A stretch of DNA of 64,000 nt from contig NC_003280.10 of NCBI RefSeq assembly GCF_000002985.6, forward strand, positions 1,922,001 through 1,986,000, read 5' to 3'. The stretch is from Caenorhabditis elegans. Taxonomy: Eukaryota; Nematoda; Chromadorea; Rhabditida; Rhabditidae. Position 1 is the stretch's first letter, and each line of letters opens with the position of its first letter. The position numbers and the translations under genes are program-made. The notes under the pieces were generated by a model, which was not told the DNA's origin, ran no database searches, and was given only the letters and a program-made list of their open reading frames with translations. Shown piece after piece: positions 22,058-31,679 of this stretch.

Positions 22058-23168
22058 TCACATAATAAATGAGAACTCTTCGTTCAAATCATCTACATCA
22101 TCCTCACATCCAGTCATCTCTACAATCTTCGCGCGAACTTCAATAATGATACTGTCGTTAACCATAAATCTCTCCTCCATATCATTCCATCTGATTATTT
22201 TATCCCAGCCGCTATCATATCCAGCTTTGAAAGTGTATTGTGTGTTGAATAGTAGGCTCTGACCATCTACTGACATCAATTTTAGCGTGTACTCAACTCG
22301 GATAGACCAATTATTGATTCTAGACGCTTGTTTATAGCATCGTAGGAATAATTTGAAAAATCCATCTTTTCTTTGAATCACGAGACACCTTAAAAATATG
22401 ATTGTTAAAATAGAGTTATGTCTTCTAATTGACTAACCATGGAATACCAAAACGAACTTCAGTGTTAGTATGATATCTACTTCCTTCTCGAATGTTGGAA
22501 ACATTTCTAACACTGCGATTCAGCATAAATGTTTTCAGATTCTTGGGAGCAATGCACGTGATATCTGTAATGACTAGTATATTTTTATCATTCCTGCTGA
22601 TGCCCAAAAATTGGTCTCAAAGCGAAAACTTTCTCTTTTACGTCTTGACTCACAAAAACAAAATTGAATTAATTAGTGTTCAGCCTCATGCAAAGTCTGG
22701 TATCTCAACTTTATTCCAACTCACTTGTAACTTTAATAATCTTGACATGCGCTTCAATTATGGTACTGTCATCAATTACATAGTCACTTTCCAGTTCCTC
22801 CCAACTGATAAATTTGTGCCAACCTCTCCCTTTCAGCTCTACAAATGTGTGCACTTGATTCCTTGCCAAACTTGTTCCATAAGGTGATACCAACTTCAAT
22901 GTAAACTCAGTTTCGACGGTCAATTTTCTGGTTTCACATTGTTCTTTGTCACATTGCAAATATAATACCAGATAACCATTGTGCCTCCATATTCTAATTC
23001 TCCTGTAATACATTGATTATATTCAAAGAATCTTTAAACCTTTAAATCAACTAACCATGGAATATTAAATCGTTCTTCCACATCAGTGAAGTATTGTTCT
23101 CCATTCAGAAATTGGGAGATATTTCGGACAGTTTGGCTGATTGCAAACTCTTTGCAAGAAGTAGACAT
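22058..23168 (-). CDS. Two-MATH-domain protein, copy B (intact)
   Basis: Exons 23168-23056, 23002-22725, 22564-22438 and 22388-22058 (113, 278, 127 and 331 bp; phases 2, 1, 2) give 282 aa. MATH 1 spans about residues 5-130 (SQTVRNISQFLNGEQYFTDV, RIRIWRHNGYLVLYLQCD, ISWEELESDYVIDDSTIIEA). MATH 2 spans about 135-272 (TFMLNRSVRNVSNIREG, DGFFKLFLRCYKQASR, ENDSIIIEVRA-type strand NDSIIIEVRAKIVEMTG). There is no BTB, so unlike BATH proteins it cannot link directly to CUL3 by itself; it may bind MATH partners or substrates. Intron 2 is longer than in copy C by about 110 bp. Its sequence is close to copy A. Confidence 0.86.
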
Positions 23169-23517
23169 TTTTCTTTGCAAAATTGAAATGGATGAAAAAT
23201 CGAAGTGGATTTTTTTTCCACGCTAGCATTTGTTGTTTTTTTAAAACACGCTGGATTTTTTTTAGAAACGTCACGTTTGTTGAAATATGCCGTGCATATT
23301 ATAAAATGGATTACTTTGTATGAATTTAATTTAATATTTGAATAATCAATTTTTAAGCCTAATAAATGAATAATAATTTTCTCGAATAAAACACTGGTCA
23401 TGAAAAAGTGCAGCAATTTACAGAATTTGTGAGCGACTTGGAAAGGTACAGTTTTAATTTTATTAAAATTTATTCACATGAGAATTTCCACCGAGTAATT
23501 GTGTCCTCCAATAGTGA
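23169..23517. other. Spacer between MATH copies B and C
   Basis: 5' flank of copy B and 3' flank of copy C. It contains the shared aaaaagtgcagcaatttac segment near 23404. No gene is seen. Confidence 0.55.
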
Positions 23518-24517
23518 TCACATAATAAAAGAGAGCTCTTCGCTTAAATCATCTACATCCTCACATCCAGTCATCTCCACAATGTTCGCGCAAACTTCAA
23601 TAATGATACTGTCGTTCACCAGAAATCTCTCCTCCATATCCTTCCACCTGATTATCTTATCCCAGCCGCAATCCGTATTATTTGTATAAGTGTGTTTTGT
23701 GTTGTATAATAATCTCTGGCCATCCACGGACATCAATTTCAGCGTGTATTTAACTCCAATGGACCAATTATTGATTCTAGACGTTTTTTTATAGCATCGT
23801 AAGAATAGTTTGAAAAATCCATCCTTTCTTTTAATCACGAGACACCTTAAAAATATGATTGTTAAAGTAGAGTTCTCTCTTCTTATTGACTAACCATGGA
23901 ATACCAAAACGAACTTCAGTGTTAGTAAGATATTTATTTCCTTCTCGAATGTTGGAAACATTTCTAACAGTTTGATTTAGCATAAATGTTTTCAGATTCT
24001 TGGGAGCAATGCACGGGACATCTGGAATAAGTAGTATCGTTTGGGTCTCTAAAGTAACTTTTTTTCAACTTACTTGAAATTTTAATAATCTTGACATACG
24101 CTTCAATTATAACACTGTCATCAACCATATAGTCATTTTCCAGTTCCTCCCAACTGATGAATTTGTGCCAACCTCCCATTTTCAGCTCTTTGAATGTGTG
24201 CACCTTATTCCTGGTCAAACTTCTCCCATAAGGCGACACCAACTTCAACGTGAACTCTGTTTCGACAGAAAACTTCCTGGTTTCACATTCTTCTTTGTCA
24301 CATTGCAAATAAAATACCAAATCACCATTGAGCTTGCATATTCTCATTCTCCTGTAACACGTTAGTTATATTCAAAGAATCTTTAAATCTTTAAATCAAC
24401 TAACCATGGAATATTAAATCGTTCTTCCACATCAGTGAAGTATTGCTCTCCATTCAGAAATTTGGAGATGTTCCGGATAGTTTGGCTGATTGCAAACTCT
24501 TTGAAGGAAGTAGACAT
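23518..24517 (-). CDS. Two-MATH-domain protein, copy C (intact)
   Basis: Exons 24517-24405, 24351-24074, 24021-23895 and 23845-23518 (113, 278, 127 and 328 bp) give 281 aa with the same phases as copy B. MATH 1 includes RMRICKLNGDLVFYLQCDKE and ISWEELENDYMVDDSVIIEA. MATH 2 includes TFMLNQTVRNVSNIREGNKY and IRWKDMEERFLVNDSIIIEV. The joint between the domains is VPCIAPKN where copies A and B have ITCIAPKN or ITCIARKN. There is no BTB and no disabling change. It differs from B at many scattered residues, so the B/C duplication is older than A/B. Confidence 0.86.
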
Positions 24518-24963
24518 TTTTCTTTGAGAAATTGAAATTGATGAAAAATCGAAGTGGATTTTATTTCCACGTTGTTGTCCACATTTGTTGTTTTTTTTAA
24601 ACTTCACGTTATGTATTTAATTAATTTATATAAATAAGTTGATGGGTTTTTATTTGGAGCTTCCTTGTTCAGGACGTGCTTCCGACACCTCACCGCTAGA
24701 ATGGCAAAATTGATATGGCAAAATTGATCGATTTGGTTTCTGATAAAATTTCAATAACTTTCTCCGTCTAATGTTCATTCATTCAATTTACGATCGATGA
24801 GAAAAAAAATGGGGATACAAATTATATTAGCAATATAAAACCTAGGGAGCAAGCCAGTATACAATAGAAAAAATTAAACACCAAAAAGTTGTAAAATATA
24901 ATTTTTTAACAGAAAAGACTAAAATGTTGTGTACTTTCACTAATTTCTTGAGCAAGCACAACG
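24518..24963. other. Gene-free interval
   Basis: AT-rich 5' flank of MATH copy C and 3' flank of the F-box pseudogene. A short direct repeat, tggcaaaattgat, occurs twice near 24701-24727. No gene is seen. Confidence 0.5.
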
Positions 24964-25796
24964 TCACTTATGGCGAAATGGAGATTTATCCAGATCAGCA
25001 AACAAGTAGAAGTTCTGGCTTCTTGGATCCACGGAAGCCCATACTTCAACTCCATCGTTGCGACAAAGTGCCAAGTCTTTAATCAAAAATCCATCTTGGT
25101 AGATATCGGAAGAGCGAGACGTCCGGTACTCGATACCTTTCAGCAAAACTTCTTTGTAGTTCTCAAGGTTGTCCTCTGCCAGTGCAATATGAGCTTCTGC
25201 CAATCTAGGATTCGACCCATTGATGAGATGTCTGAGAAACAGATTCAAATCAGATAAAGAGAATGGGTGCTCGATTTTCAGATCTAAAGATCCTGAGCGT
25301 TGCATGAGAGCAGATCGTCAAGTCCGATGACACATTCTGCAGTAAACTCCAGGCGATCCAAGTTCTCGGAGACTAGAGCCCTGAACTGCTCACCAAGGAG
25401 AGCTCTGTCGGCAATGCTGATATTCATGGCGTCACGGTAGTAGAGATCGAACATCGTTGGGTTGTTCTCTCCCATCACGAGCTTCCACAACTTGATTCCT
25501 TTCAGCTCGTCATAGATCACATCTTCATCCATAACAAACAACATATCAATTTCCAGAAGATCCAGAGCGACGAGCAAATTCTCAACGCAACGTCTCATCG
25601 AAAAGCTTTCATTGAGCAATATCCAATTCGTAAAGTGCTCCTCAACGTCGTCTGAAGGAGGAATGAATAAGAACCTGCAGCATCCATTGGCAGACCAAAC
25701 AATGATACCCATAAGGTGATCCAGAACTACGCACACATTTCCTGCTTCGATGTTCAGAAGCTTTACGGATGTTGGAGAGATCAGGGAGAAACTCAT
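24964..25796 (-). pseudogene. F-box-associated (fbxb-like) pseudogene, F-box missing and 8-bp insertion
   Basis: The minus strand from ATG 25796 encodes a body typical of Caenorhabditis fbxb proteins (FBA_2 domain): LFIPPSDDVEEHFTNWILLN, LEIDMLFVMDEDVIYDELKG, then SLSDLNLFLRHLINGSNPRL and YKEVLLKGIEYRTSR. The frame breaks near 25290: GATCT is repeated around TTTAGATC, and removing 8 bp would restore ...AQDLKIEHPF in one frame. The first frame instead ends at TAG. The usual N-terminal F-box is absent upstream; the ATG directly follows an ATTACAG acceptor, so exon 1 may be lost. Confidence 0.72.
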
Positions 25797-26692
25797 TCTG
25801 TAATTTATTATTTTAGTAAACATAGAAAATATATAAGTTAAACTCAAAAATCCGCGAATTTAAAATTCTGAAGAGTAGAACGAAGGGCCTTCGCTGGAAG
25901 ACGGAGGATGGGGAAAGACGGAGCAGACATGGCTGGGAGAATAATGAAGAATGAATGGGGAGATATAGAATGGGATGGCTTGGTATCGATTCTTCAGATT
26001 TGCACTCCCGGGATGATGATCACGGTTAATAGTGGGAAAAGGTTTAGGTGAGAACCTTGCAAAATGACTATTTTGAAGGTTCTCACCTGAACGTTTTCAC
26101 ACTATGGGGTAACAGGTGAGAACGTCCCACTAGGAAGTGTCAATCAATTGGGTGAAAATGTCTCAAAATCGATACGAAAAAAAAAACCGATTATTGCAGT
26201 GATTAATATGAAAATACCTGATCGCTCTTTGTAAAATCTGAAACTCAGAGAAAAAATTTGTTCAAAAAAGTTACATTTTGAACGTTACTAGGAAGATAAA
26301 ACAAACGCGTAATAAAAGCCGCCCATCTCTGATGTGGACCTCAGAAATTTAGGAACTTTCCGGAGTGAATCTTCAAAACTGGGGGCAATATTTTCTAATC
26401 AGACCTAGGGAAAATCTAGTCGTATGCTATTAGATCATCACCTGTCATGATAAGATCCGTATCACGGATAGATCACCTTATCTTGTTGGTTTTCTTATCA
26501 AGAAGCTTGTCTAGTCTTCCGAAAGATGGACTATGTTGATCTTCATGTGATCCTGTATCAACTGATCTGTCTGGTTCAATTTGTTTCTAGTCTTATCATA
26601 TCGCTTCGCTAGACTTGGAAACATTTGAGTAACTGGATTTTCGATTCCGAGGATAATAAGTACACATTTTGCCATTTAGCTTCACAGTCGCT
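25797..26692. other. Gene-free interval
   Basis: Non-coding. It contains GA-rich DNA near 25880-25960 and imperfect short repeats such as aggtgagaac (26047, 26115) and its inverse gttctcacct (26080). No RNA or mobile element is recognised. Confidence 0.45.
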
Positions 26693-27894
26693 ATGAACTT
26701 CTATTTTATATCCGTGTGTTCTATTATTTCATCCTTGGCGGTTTTAACAGAAAGTTGTATGCGAATGGTTCCACGAAAGGACGTATATATTTCGAGCACA
26801 TTAGCTCCGGAGGTGGACCCGCCTACCACATTGGCTCCAGAGACTGCTGCTCCTACTACACATGCTGAGACTGGCATGACTGAGGTATTTTGTTATACTT
26901 CGATTGAAGTAGATCTGATAGTGTTGCCAATAAACAGATGCTTGTAGGAAATGATGACAACGCCTGTAGTGGAAGTTTCAACTGTAACAGGTAAGCTATC
27001 AAAAGGGTATCACTTGAGATTATTTGGTTTCCAGAAAAAGTATGCCCAGGGATTTCAGCAGAATGTCCAGATCTGAAACTGCAATTCTACAGTGAGTCGG
27101 TTTTTTGTCTCCATTGTAACTAGTTCTTGTCCGGCAATTCCAGAGCACCCCCTCTTGAGCATATGTATACACATATACATATATATGTATAGGTTCCATT
27201 TTTCAAGCTGAACAGGTTTTATCAAAAACGTTCCTAAAGTGATAAGACTTAATTGACAAAATAGACAGAACAAGCGTTTCTTATCTAGTGATTGATAAGC
27301 CTCGGTATTCTTTGATCGGAAGTACAGTCGATATCTGTGCCTGGTCGGAACACTAGACAAGATTCTTGATAAGAAATACTTTGTGGTGATACGGGGCTTA
27401 TCATGATAGGTGACGAGAAAGAGATCGGCAAAAATGCCACTGTAATACTAGCTATGACTAGACTACCCATGTTTAGACTAGGATACAATACTTTTAAAAG
27501 AAATTTCAGCACCAGTAGACACTATAGAACAAGATGGCTGCTCCGTCCTAAAATGCCCAGCAGGCGGGAAACCATATGCGACCACACATTTCTCGAAAAG
27601 TGAAATTCCGAAACCGCCAACTACCAACGACGAAGATGAATTTGTGAGTGGTCCTTAGAGTGTATTTATAGTTTTTTTTTCAAGTTTTAGACTATTTATA
27701 AAGCCGTCGAAGCTGAAAATTTGGATAAGATCTTCGTTGATATATTCGGGATCACATGTGAAGGCGGGGTGTGGAAGGCGTCAGTGTATCCGAATGGGAT
27801 TCTGACGTTCGGAATCGATTATGAGAAAAATTATGATGGCATGGATGGTGCATATGATGGTCTGAAATCTGAAATTGATAGGATGTACTGTTAA
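26693..27894 (+). CDS. Secreted Cys-containing protein with CMRM motif (DUF281-like)
   Basis: Exons 26693-26884, 26948-26990, 27035-27091, 27510-27643 and 27691-27894 (phases 0, 1, 1, 0) give 209 aa. The N-terminus MNFYFISVCSIISSLAVLTE is a signal peptide with probable cleavage near residue 20. It is followed by CMRMVP, a signature of small nematode secreted proteins, then a Thr/Pro-rich linker (STLAPEVDPPTTLAPETAAP). The C-terminal part has spaced cysteines (VCPGISAECPD, GCSVLKCPAGGKPY, FGITCEGGVW) and ends in RMYC. This resembles the DUF281 family of unknown function; the assignment is by motif memory. Intron 4 (27092-27509) is unusually long and holds an AT-rich near-palindrome around 27165-27195. 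Confidence 0.75.
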
Positions 27895-28040
27895 ATTAAA
27901 GTTTCGAATTGGACTCATAATAAAATTTCCTACATTTTTTTTCCAAAAAAGGCTTTCAAAGAAAAGAACGAAAGTGAATAATTATTATCAGATTATAAAC
28001 AGTATAGGCTCTGGCCTCAATTATTCAGGCTCCTCCTCGT

Positions 28041-28810
28041 TCTGCCAAGCAGCCTCTAATAAATGCCGAGTGTACAGACTCCGCCCCTTTTTCGCGTTTT
28101 TTCGCGTTTTTTTTGGCTTGCGAAAAAATGTCACACTTAGTTTTCATTCACAACTCCTGAACCGTGCCGTGACTTCATGCTCTAATATTTGAAATCCTAC
28201 TAGAAATATTTTGCCCCACGGTGGAGCAGAAAACGGCACTAAGTTCGGAGCAAAATTGAGCCCAGGGCGGCTTTCCCCAGTTTGAAAAAATTTTTTGCAA
28301 AAAAGATGAAGTAGAACTTGAGATAATGACGAAAAACTACTTTTTCGGAAAAAAAATTTTTTTTGGCAAAATGCCATTTTTTGGCCTTTTGTTTTATCAC
28401 AACTTTTTTCCATTTGCACTTATGAACTCAATCTTTCTTTCAAAAAATCAGTCTCTCTGAGTAGTATCTTGCACAGAAATTTGGAACAAAACCGAGCAAA
28501 ACCCGAATTTTAATTCAATTAAAACATGGTTTTTTGGGGGTAAAAAGAGCAACAAAAAATTTTTTCAAACTGGGGAAAGCCGCCCTGGGCTCAATTTTGC
28601 TCCGAACTTAGTGCCGTTTTCTGCTCCACCGTGGGGCAAAATATTTCTAGTAGGATTTCAAATATTAGAGCATGAAGTCACGGCACGGTTCAGGAGTTGT
28701 GAATGAAAACGAAGTGTGACATTTTTTCGCAAGCCAAAAAAAACGCGAAAAAACGCGAAAAAGGGGCGGAGTCTGTACACTCGGCATTTATTAGAGGCTG
28801 CTTGGCAGAA
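28041..28810. repeat. Long foldback element, about 245-bp arms
   Basis: From 28041 (ttctgccaagcagcctctaa) the sequence is inverted at the right end (ttagaggctgcttggcagaa, to 28810). The arms run about 28041-28290 and 28562-28810 with few mismatches around a 270-bp AT-rich centre. Both arms contain CCGCCC and a Cgcgtttttt repeat, then a CCACGGTGGAGC mini-palindrome. No coding capacity and no clear target duplication. It is probably a hairpin MITE; transcription across it would give a very stable dsRNA. Confidence 0.85.
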
Positions 28811-29264
28811 AAAAATAATTCAAAAATTTAGTACTGAGGGGAGTGGTTTCCTGGGTCTCCTGAACATTTTTTCCACTAAAGTTTTGCGGAATGTATTTTT
28901 GATTCATAGTTTTTGATTTTATTTAATGGAAGATGAAGTTTCGTCGCATTAGAAATACTCTGCCAAGAGATATTATTTTTATTAACTTTCAGGCCAAAAC
29001 TTGTTTTTTTTCTATACATCTGTCTGTGTACAAGATATAGCCCTCAAATGTACGTCTCCCTGTCGGGAACTTTATGATGAGTACAATGCTATAATAAAAT
29101 TTTCAAAAATTAGGTTTTCCGCTGACTTATCAGTGATAAACGGTTTTCGAACGTCTTCCCCAAATAGTAATAATTGAAGAAAGCGGAATCGAAAGACGAC
29201 TTCCTCCAGAAATTTTTCTTCCCTACATCCCAGTTTGATGTGTCTCCTGCATGCACAGGTAAAG
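28811..29264. other. Gene-free interval
   Basis: AT-rich DNA between the foldback and a degenerate tandem repeat. Open frames are short, without family motifs. Confidence 0.45.
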
Positions 29265-29660
29265 CGCCACAGGTTAGTGGCAGGTGAATGGCAGGTTAAA
29301 AGCCGCCAGCAGGTTAGTGTCAGCTTAGTATCAGGCTAAAAGTCGCTGTCAGGCTAAGAGCAGGTTAGTGTCAGCTTAGTGATTTTCGCTCAAATTTTCA
29401 GAAAAGCGCGTCAGGTGAACGGCGAGTAAGTGTCAGGTGATGGGTCAGATGATTGAAAATGGAAGTTTCAGAAACTGAGTGAAAGTTCATAAAAATGAGT
29501 TTTATGTTCATTCGTGTAAATTTCTGAAAAAAAAATTTCAAAAAATACAGTTTCGGGGTTACCACACCGGATCATGAACCGCGTCAGGCAAGTGTCAGGT
29601 TAAAGGCAGGTTAAGAGCCGGCAAATGGTAACTGGCAGGTTACTGTCAGGCAAAGTTTTC
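29265..29660 (+). repeat. Degenerate tandem repeat built on AGGTTAGTGTCAG
   Basis: Variants of (C)AGGTTAGTGTCAG/AGCTTAGTGTCAG recur in two clusters (about 29268-29385 and 29408-29450, again 29580-29650) with a period near 10-20 bp. Interspersed are AAAGCCGCCAGC-like words. The word AGGTTAG resembles a splice donor, but no exon is attached. Confidence 0.55.
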
Positions 29661-29773
29661 TTGGCTCAAAAACATTTTTCAGTACGATCTGTTACGTTTT
29701 AGGGAAATTTTCGAAAAGTAAAAAATGTCTGAAAATAAATATTTTGGCGTGTTCATAGAAAGTCAGTACTTCC

Positions 29774-30481
29774 AAATCCAAAGGGTCCCCCCTTATGAAA
29801 AATTTCTAAAATTTTTTCGAAATTTTTTTTTGAAAACTTTTCATAACTTGATCAGATGTTATAGAAAAATGTAAAATTAATTGTTTTTTTCAGCTTCGAT
29901 GTTCTGAACACGAGTTCAAACAAAAACCTGAGGTATTGTAGAACTCCTAAGTTCAAAAAAGGCATTTACTTTGAATGCGTATATCTCCGTGAAAAAAATT
30001 TTTATGGCAAAGTGATCAACTACAAAGTTGTTTATTTTAATCTAAAGTACAATTTTGTAGTTGATGATATTTCCTCAAAAAATTTCATGGTCGAGATAAG
30101 GTTGTGTGAAATGCAGCAACTTCATGCTTGTATTTTCTTCTTCTTTTTCTGTTTGTATCTCGGCCATCAAATTTTTGATGAAATATCATCAACTACAAAG
30201 TTGTTCTTTAGATTAAGATAAACAATTTTGTAGTTGATCACTTTGCCATAGAATTTTTTTTTCACGGAGATATACGCATTCAAAGTAAATGCCTTTTTTG
30301 AACTTAGGAGTTCTACAATACCTCAGGTTTTTGTTTGAACTCGTGTTCAGAACATCGAAGCTGAAAAAACAGTTAATTTTACATTTTTCTATAACATCTG
30401 ATCAAATTATGAAAATTTTCTTTAAAAAATTTTGGAAATTTTTTTTTGAAAACTTTTCATAAGGGGGGACCCTTTGGATTT
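29774..30481. repeat. Long foldback element, about 317-bp arms, with nested palindromes
   Basis: Left arm 29774-30090 begins aaatccaaagggtcccccct. Right arm 30165-30481 ends with its inverse (aggggggaccctttggattt). Arms differ by small gaps and substitutions. Within each arm ATCAACTACAAAGTTG and its near-inverse CAATTTTGTAGTTGAT form a second hairpin, so the element can fold at two scales. No coding capacity. Target duplication not evident. Confidence 0.82.
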
Positions 30482-31229
30482 TTTTCTCAAGAAAATCCAA
30501 AAATGTTTTTTCAAAAGTTGTCAAATATTTATCAGATATGGTAAAAATATGTTTCCCTAACTGCATCTATGTACTTTCTTGCCAAATGTGGTGCTTTCGA
30601 AAACTAAGAAACTGTAAAAACCTCTATTCCTCTAACTGATCTACCTACAGTGCGTATGACTGCAGAATTTTTGGTAGTTGGTTCAATTCTACCAAGTGAT
30701 AAATTTTTTTGTTTTTTGTGAGTAATCGGGATTCGAATAGAAATACTCGATTTTATACAAAATATGGGTACGTCTCCCCTAATATAAAGCCTCCTCAAAC
30801 TTCAATCAATCAAAACTCAGCTTTAACTGATTCATCGGGTGCATCTGTTTTTGGTCAAACCGAACTCAAAAATTAAGAAGACTCCCATTGACCTACTGAA
30901 ATTTTCACAAACCCTCTACCAGGTTCGAGGCGAAGCCGAGAACCTACGCCCGGCAAGGGGAATCGCCTTACACCCCCTACAACTGGCGGGCCCGCAGGGC
31001 CCGCTAGTCTTGGGGGAAATCACGGGGAACTTCAAAAATCGGATCCCAACGAACATCAGCCGCCGACTTCTCACGAGTTCTGCGCCCGCTGTCCACAAAA
31101 TAACTTCACATGGTGTTAAGCCGATTCTTGGCGGAATTTCAGGCTCCACATCGTTTAAAGTGTCACTTCTTTGTTTTTACGCCGTTAACTTTGATTTTTA
31201 ATCGATAAATCACATTTTCTTGGCCGTTT
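30482..31229. other. Gene-free interval with a GC-rich palindromic island
   Basis: Between 30920 and 31020 the otherwise AT-rich DNA turns GC-rich, with two small hairpins: GGTTCGAGGCGAAGCCGAGA near 30922 and GGCGGGCCCGCAGGGCCCGC near 30985. Open frames through it look like chance. Function unknown. Confidence 0.45.
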
Positions 31230-31360
31230 CTTCAAACTGCCCGTAGAATAAAAGAGGACGGCATTTAAAGCCGATGTGTTTGTTTAACCAAAGAAGCTCT
31301 GAGGAAGATATATAAGATACAGATGTTTGCACAAATTTAAACATAGCACACCATAAGAGT
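31230..31360 (-). promoter_or_regulatory. Orphan copy of the three-MATH upstream block
   Basis: This stretch matches the conserved block upstream of the three-MATH genes at about 33755-33840, 35965-36060 and 36845-36905: aataaaagagga, ctctgag-aagata and TTTGCACAAATT...AACATAGCA, in the same orientation and order. No MATH exon follows on the downstream (lower-coordinate) side, so the gene it served has been lost, probably by rearrangement around the foldback elements. Confidence 0.55.
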
Positions 31361-31679
31361 ACGGGGGAACCAAACAAATACAAGTCTTCCCGCCGCGCGC
31401 CATTGTGTGTGGGCAACGTAGTACGAAAAGATGGTTATTTGGAAGCGGCCGACACCTTCGGAGGACCGCGCCGAACTTTACACCTCATGGGAGTCCTAGT
31501 TTATTCAGACTCTGTTTGCTGGAGATTTCCAGCCACATTTTCTGTAATGATGCTACTGTAGTTAACACTTATAAGAACAGAACAGTGGAATATTATTAAA
31601 ACCTTTATCACGTCAAAGTTTTGAAAAAAAAAGTTAATCTTAAAAGACCAATACATAATTTAACGCTAAAATCCCATTT

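Noticed and set aside
27160-27200. AT-rich near-palindrome in intron 4 of the secreted-protein gene as a regulatory hairpin
   Set aside because: Simple alternating AT/CATA sequence; nothing separates it from a microsatellite.
30839-31201. 120-codon plus-strand frame across the GC-rich island
   Set aside because: Open because of base composition; no domain, splice or start signals.
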